From: Acinetobacter piscicola
GTDB taxonomy: Bacteria; Pseudomonadota; Gammaproteobacteria; Pseudomonadales; Moraxellaceae
Assembly (NCBI RefSeq): GCF_015218165.1
Contig: NZ_CP048659.1
Coordinates: 1,178,001-1,242,000, forward strand
Direction: 5' to 3'
Length of the DNA: 64,000 nt
The position numbers and the translations under genes are program-made. Shown piece after piece: positions 61,288 through 64,000 of this stretch. Position 1 is the stretch's first letter; the number at the start of each line of letters is the position of its first letter. The notes below the pieces were generated by a model. That model was not told the DNA's origin and ran no database searches. It saw only the letters and a list, made by a program, of their open reading frames with translations.

Positions 61288-63834
61288 ATGAAATTAGTCA
61301 TGATTGGTCATGGAATGGTAGGGCACAAATTCATTGAATCTGTGTTAGAGCATGCAGGTGATGAAGTTGAAATCACGATTTTGGCAGAAGAACCACGTTT
61401 AGCTTATGATCGCGTTCATTTAACTGAATATTTCACTGGTAAATCGGCAAAAGACCTAACTTTATGCCGTGCAGATTTTGCCGATGCTTATGGTATTGAT
61501 CTCCGTTTAAGCACAAAAGCAACAGAAATTGATACTGTAAATAAATTGGTAACGACTAATCATGGTGATGTCATCAGTTATGACAAATTGATTCTCGCTA
61601 CAGGTTCTTATGCATTCGTTCCACCGATTCCAGGTAATGATCGTCAAAATTGCTTTGTTTATCGTACCATTGAAGATCTTGATGCGATTCGAGCTGCAAG
61701 CTTGAATGCAAAATCAGGTGTGGTGATTGGTGGTGGTTTATTGGGTTTGGAGGCTGCTAAAGCACTTCGAGACTTAGACTTAGAAACGCATGTGGTTGAA
61801 TTTGCGCCACGTTTGATGGCGGTTCAAATCGATGATTTAGGCGGTAAAGTTTTACGTTCAAAAATTGAAAACTTAGGGGTAAAAGTTCATACCCAAAAAG
61901 CGACTTCATCCATTGAAGATGGTGTAAATACAACTCATGTGATGAAATTTAGTGATGGTTCTGAGCTTGAAACCGACATTATTTTGTTTTCAGCAGGCAT
62001 TCGTCCTCGTGATGAACTCGCACGTCAAAGCGGTTTAGCCATTGGTGAGCGTGGCGGGATCGTGATCAATGATTATTGCCAAACTTCTAACCCTGATATC
62101 TATGCCATTGGTGAATGTGCGCTGTGGCAAAATAAAATTTATGGTTTGGTTGCACCGGGCTATGACATGGCGCGTATTGCAGCGAAACACGTACTCGAAC
62201 AAACCAGTACTGAGTTCGCAGGTGCGGACATGAGCACCAAACTCAAACTTATGGGAGTCGATGTTGCTTCTGTGGGGGATGCGCATGCGATGACCCCAAA
62301 TTCTTTGAGCTATTTCTTTGCTGATGAAGATGCCATGATCTATAAAAAGATTGTGGTCAATGCTGAGAAAACCAAACTTTTAGGTGCGGTACTGGTCGGT
62401 TGTGCTAAAGAGTACAATGACTTGCTACAAATGATGCTCAATGGTTTAGAGATTCCTGAAAATCCTGAAAGCCTCATCATGCCAGGCTATGCTCAATCAG
62501 ATGCAAAAACAGGCGGAAGTGGTGTAGACCTACTGCCTGATAGTGCAACGATTTGCTCATGTAATAACGTCTCTAAAGCTGATATTTGCTCCGCAATTCA
62601 AGAAGGTTCGACTTCATTGGGTGCTTTGAAAAAATGTACCAAAGCTGCAACAGCATGTGGAGGTTGTGCACCGCTCGTTACTCAAGTTTTAAAATCAGAA
62701 TTACAACGCCAAGGTGTGACCGTCAATAACCATCTTTGTGAGCACTTTGCCTACTCTCGTCAAGAGTTGTATCACTTGGTTCGTGTCAATGAAATCAAAA
62801 CCTTTGATGATTTAATTCAACAACATGGACATGGTCTAGGTTGTGATATTTGTAAGCCGACTGTGGCAAATATTCTTGCTTCTTGTTGGAACGACTTCGT
62901 GCTTAAACCAAGTCATGCAGGTCTGCAAGACAGTAACGATTATTATCTTGGCAATATTCAAAAAGATGGGACTTATTCAGTCGTGCCACGTATGGCAGGC
63001 GGTGAAGTCACGCCAGATGGACTCATTGCTGTCGGTCAAATTGCCAAACAATATGGTTTGTATACCAAACTGACAGGTGGTCAACGTGTTGATATGTTTG
63101 GTGCACAACTGCATCAACTGCCTGAAATCTGGGAAAAACTGATCAATGCAGGTTTTGAGTCAGGACATGCTTACGGTAAGTCATTGCGTACTGTGAAATC
63201 CTGCGTAGGCAGTACATGGTGTCGTTATGGCGTAGACGATTCAGTCGGTTTAGCCATTTTCCTTGAAAATCGTTATAAAGGCTTACGTTCTCCACATAAA
63301 CTCAAAATGGCAGTGTCAGGCTGTACTCGTGAATGTGCTGAAGCGCAAAGTAAAGATGTTGGTGTGATTGCAACTGAAAAGGGTTGGAATTTATATGTTT
63401 GTGGTAATGGTGGTATGAAACCGCGCCATGCTGAATTACTTGCTTCCGACTTAGATACACAAACCTTAATCAAATATATCGATCGTTTCTTTATGTTCTA
63501 CATCCAAACGGCAGATCGTCTACAACGTACCTCAGTATGGCGTGACAACATGGAAGGGGGATTGGATTATCTCAAAGATGTGGTGGTGAATGATTCTTTA
63601 GGGCTTGCAGAAGAACTTGAACGCCGTATGAGCCATGTGGTAGGTACCTATCAAGATGAATGGCGTACAGCGGTGGAAGATCCTGAAGTGCGTAAACGCT
63701 TTGTCACCTTTATCAATGCTAAAGCTGAACAACAACAAGATCCACATGTGCAATTTGCTGAAGTACGTGGACAAATTCGTCCAAAGACAGAAGCAGAACG
63801 TGATGCGAGTCGTATCCCTGTAGTTGAAGCTTAA
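61288..63834 (+). CDS. nirB: Assimilatory nitrite reductase NAD(P)H large subunit
   Basis: Reduces nitrite to ammonia with six electrons from NAD(P)H. 848 residues. An FAD/NAD module starts KLVMIGHGMVGHKFIES, with VVIGGGLLGLEAAKAL. The BFD-type [2Fe-2S] site has C423, C425, C457 and C460. Nitrite/sulfite reductase half-domains are followed by the siroheme-[4Fe-4S] ligands C639, C645, C679 and C683 (CVGSTWC, CTREC). ATG 61288 has GAGGAGA upstream. It follows the transporter after 37 nt and nirD follows after about 100 nt. Confidence 0.97.
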   Translation: MKLVMIGHGMVGHKFIESVLEHAGDEVEITILAEEPRLAYDRVHLTEYFTGKSAKDLTLCRADFADAYGIDLRLSTKATEIDTVNKLVTTNHGDVISYDKLILATGSYAFVPPIPGNDRQNCFVYRTIEDLDAIRAASLNAKSGVVIGGGLLGLEAAKALRDLDLETHVVEFAPRLMAVQIDDLGGKVLRSKIENLGVKVHTQKATSSIEDGVNTTHVMKFSDGSELETDIILFSAGIRPRDELARQSGLAIGERGGIVINDYCQTSNPDIYAIGECALWQNKIYGLVAPGYDMARIAAKHVLEQTSTEFAGADMSTKLKLMGVDVASVGDAHAMTPNSLSYFFADEDAMIYKKIVVNAEKTKLLGAVLVGCAKEYNDLLQMMLNGLEIPENPESLIMPGYAQSDAKTGGSGVDLLPDSATICSCNNVSKADICSAIQEGSTSLGALKKCTKAATACGGCAPLVTQVLKSELQRQGVTVNNHLCEHFAYSRQELYHLVRVNEIKTFDDLIQQHGHGLGCDICKPTVANILASCWNDFVLKPSHAGLQDSNDYYLGNIQKDGTYSVVPRMAGGEVTPDGLIAVGQIAKQYGLYTKLTGGQRVDMFGAQLHQLPEIWEKLINAGFESGHAYGKSLRTVKSCVGSTWCRYGVDDSVGLAIFLENRYKGLRSPHKLKMAVSGCTRECAEAQSKDVGVIATEKGWNLYVCGNGGMKPRHAELLASDLDTQTLIKYIDRFFMFYIQTADRLQRTSVWRDNMEGGLDYLKDVVVNDSLGLAEELERRMSHVVGTYQDEWRTAVEDPEVRKRFVTFINAKAEQQQDPHVQFAEVRGQIRPKTEAERDASRIPVVEA

Positions 63835-63936
63835 CGAATTTAGGTCAGAAAACTTCTTTTAAGTATAGCGCTGCATTTTCTGAAGAGAAAAGATGAAGAT
63901 GCAGAAAAAATGAAGTTAAAGAACAAGGATAAGATG

Positions 63937-64000
63937 ATGACAGTATTTAAAGATATGAATGAATTGAATTGGTTAGATGTATGTGCATTGGATGATATTA
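63937..64000 (+). CDS. nirD: Nitrite reductase small subunit NirD (5' part only)
   Basis: The frame starts at ATG 63937 (or 63934), with AAGGA at 63925-63929, and runs off the window. The visible residues TVFKDMNELNWLDVCALDDI match the N-terminus of NirD, a Rieske-like partner of NirB (W-x-x-V/I-C-x-x-D-D-I). Position directly after nirB supports this. The rest of the protein is not in the window. Confidence 0.8.
   Translation, partial: MTVFKDMNELNWLDVCALDDI

Noticed and set aside
1..64000. Prophage, insertion sequence, integron or CRISPR array
   Set aside because: No transposase, integrase, phage structural gene or spaced direct-repeat array was seen on either strand.

Overview
The window is a contiguous piece of a low-GC gammaproteobacterial chromosome, almost certainly Acinetobacter (Moraxellaceae). 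The evidence is the AT-rich coding style, a LolC/LolD pair without LolE, two GlyGly-CTERM (rhombosortase-type) CSLREA proteins, an RNase HI-DnaQ fusion, the gene order prmA-DUF3426-fis-purH-purD, and a NasS/NasT-nitrate transporter-NirBD cluster. The species cannot be named from sequence alone. I see no insertion sequence, prophage, integron or CRISPR array. Most of the window is core genome with a few accessory patches.

Layout. 1-1300: Atl-like alkyltransferase-like protein, small membrane protein, universal stress protein. 1600-6300: rsmI diverging from an lpoA-like gene, yraN, a dolP-type BON lipoprotein and an esterase, then converging nudC. 6300-9630 (minus): a FimL-like protein and the RNase HI/Pol III epsilon fusion. 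9850-18730 (plus): a nine-LysM MltD transglycosylase followed by the peptide importer yejABEF. 18850-21500: Old Yellow Enzyme, GST, YiiX-like hydrolase. 21557-21632: tRNA-Glu. 21800-25500: MmuP-like permease, yaiI, DMT exporter, PilZ protein. 25527-30925: lolC/lolD, comEC, LpxL/LpxM-type acyltransferase. 31061-35040: SppA-type peptidase, hydrolase, META lipoprotein, and a lone gene resembling type VI immunity proteins. 35154-38934: purN/purM diverging from perM-hda. 39041-43341: two tandem GlyGly-CTERM CSLREA proteins. 43537-46385: three-gene TelA-type operon. 46744-52269 (minus): prmA, DUF3426 gene, fis, purH, purD. 52384-57463: BASS transporter, small periplasmic protein, mnmG, two related membrane proteins. 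57547-57703: two tRNA-Asn. 57889-64000: nitrate/nitrite assimilation (nasS, nasT, nitrate transporter, nirB, start of nirD).

How the genes work together. Cell-envelope functions dominate: peptidoglycan (lpoA-like, mltD), lipoprotein export (lolCD), outer-membrane quality (dolP), lipid A acylation and peptide import. Purine synthesis is in two blocks (purNM and purHD, the latter behind fis). The nitrate block is the clearest regulatory circuit. NasS is a cytoplasmic nitrate sensor and NasT an ANTAR antiterminator, and the transporter-nirBD leader contains one perfect hexaloop hairpin (GAGTC-AAAGAA-GACTC) and a second weaker hexaloop of the type ANTAR proteins bind.

The strongest leads are the TelA operon, whose first gene looks like a degenerate TelA paralogue; the tandem rhombosortase substrates; the RNase HI-epsilon fusion; the mltD-yejABEF arrangement (possible muropeptide import); the ANTAR leader; a minimal LpoA without lipid anchor; a perfect 18-bp inverted repeat at 1484-1540; and the orphan immunity-like gene.
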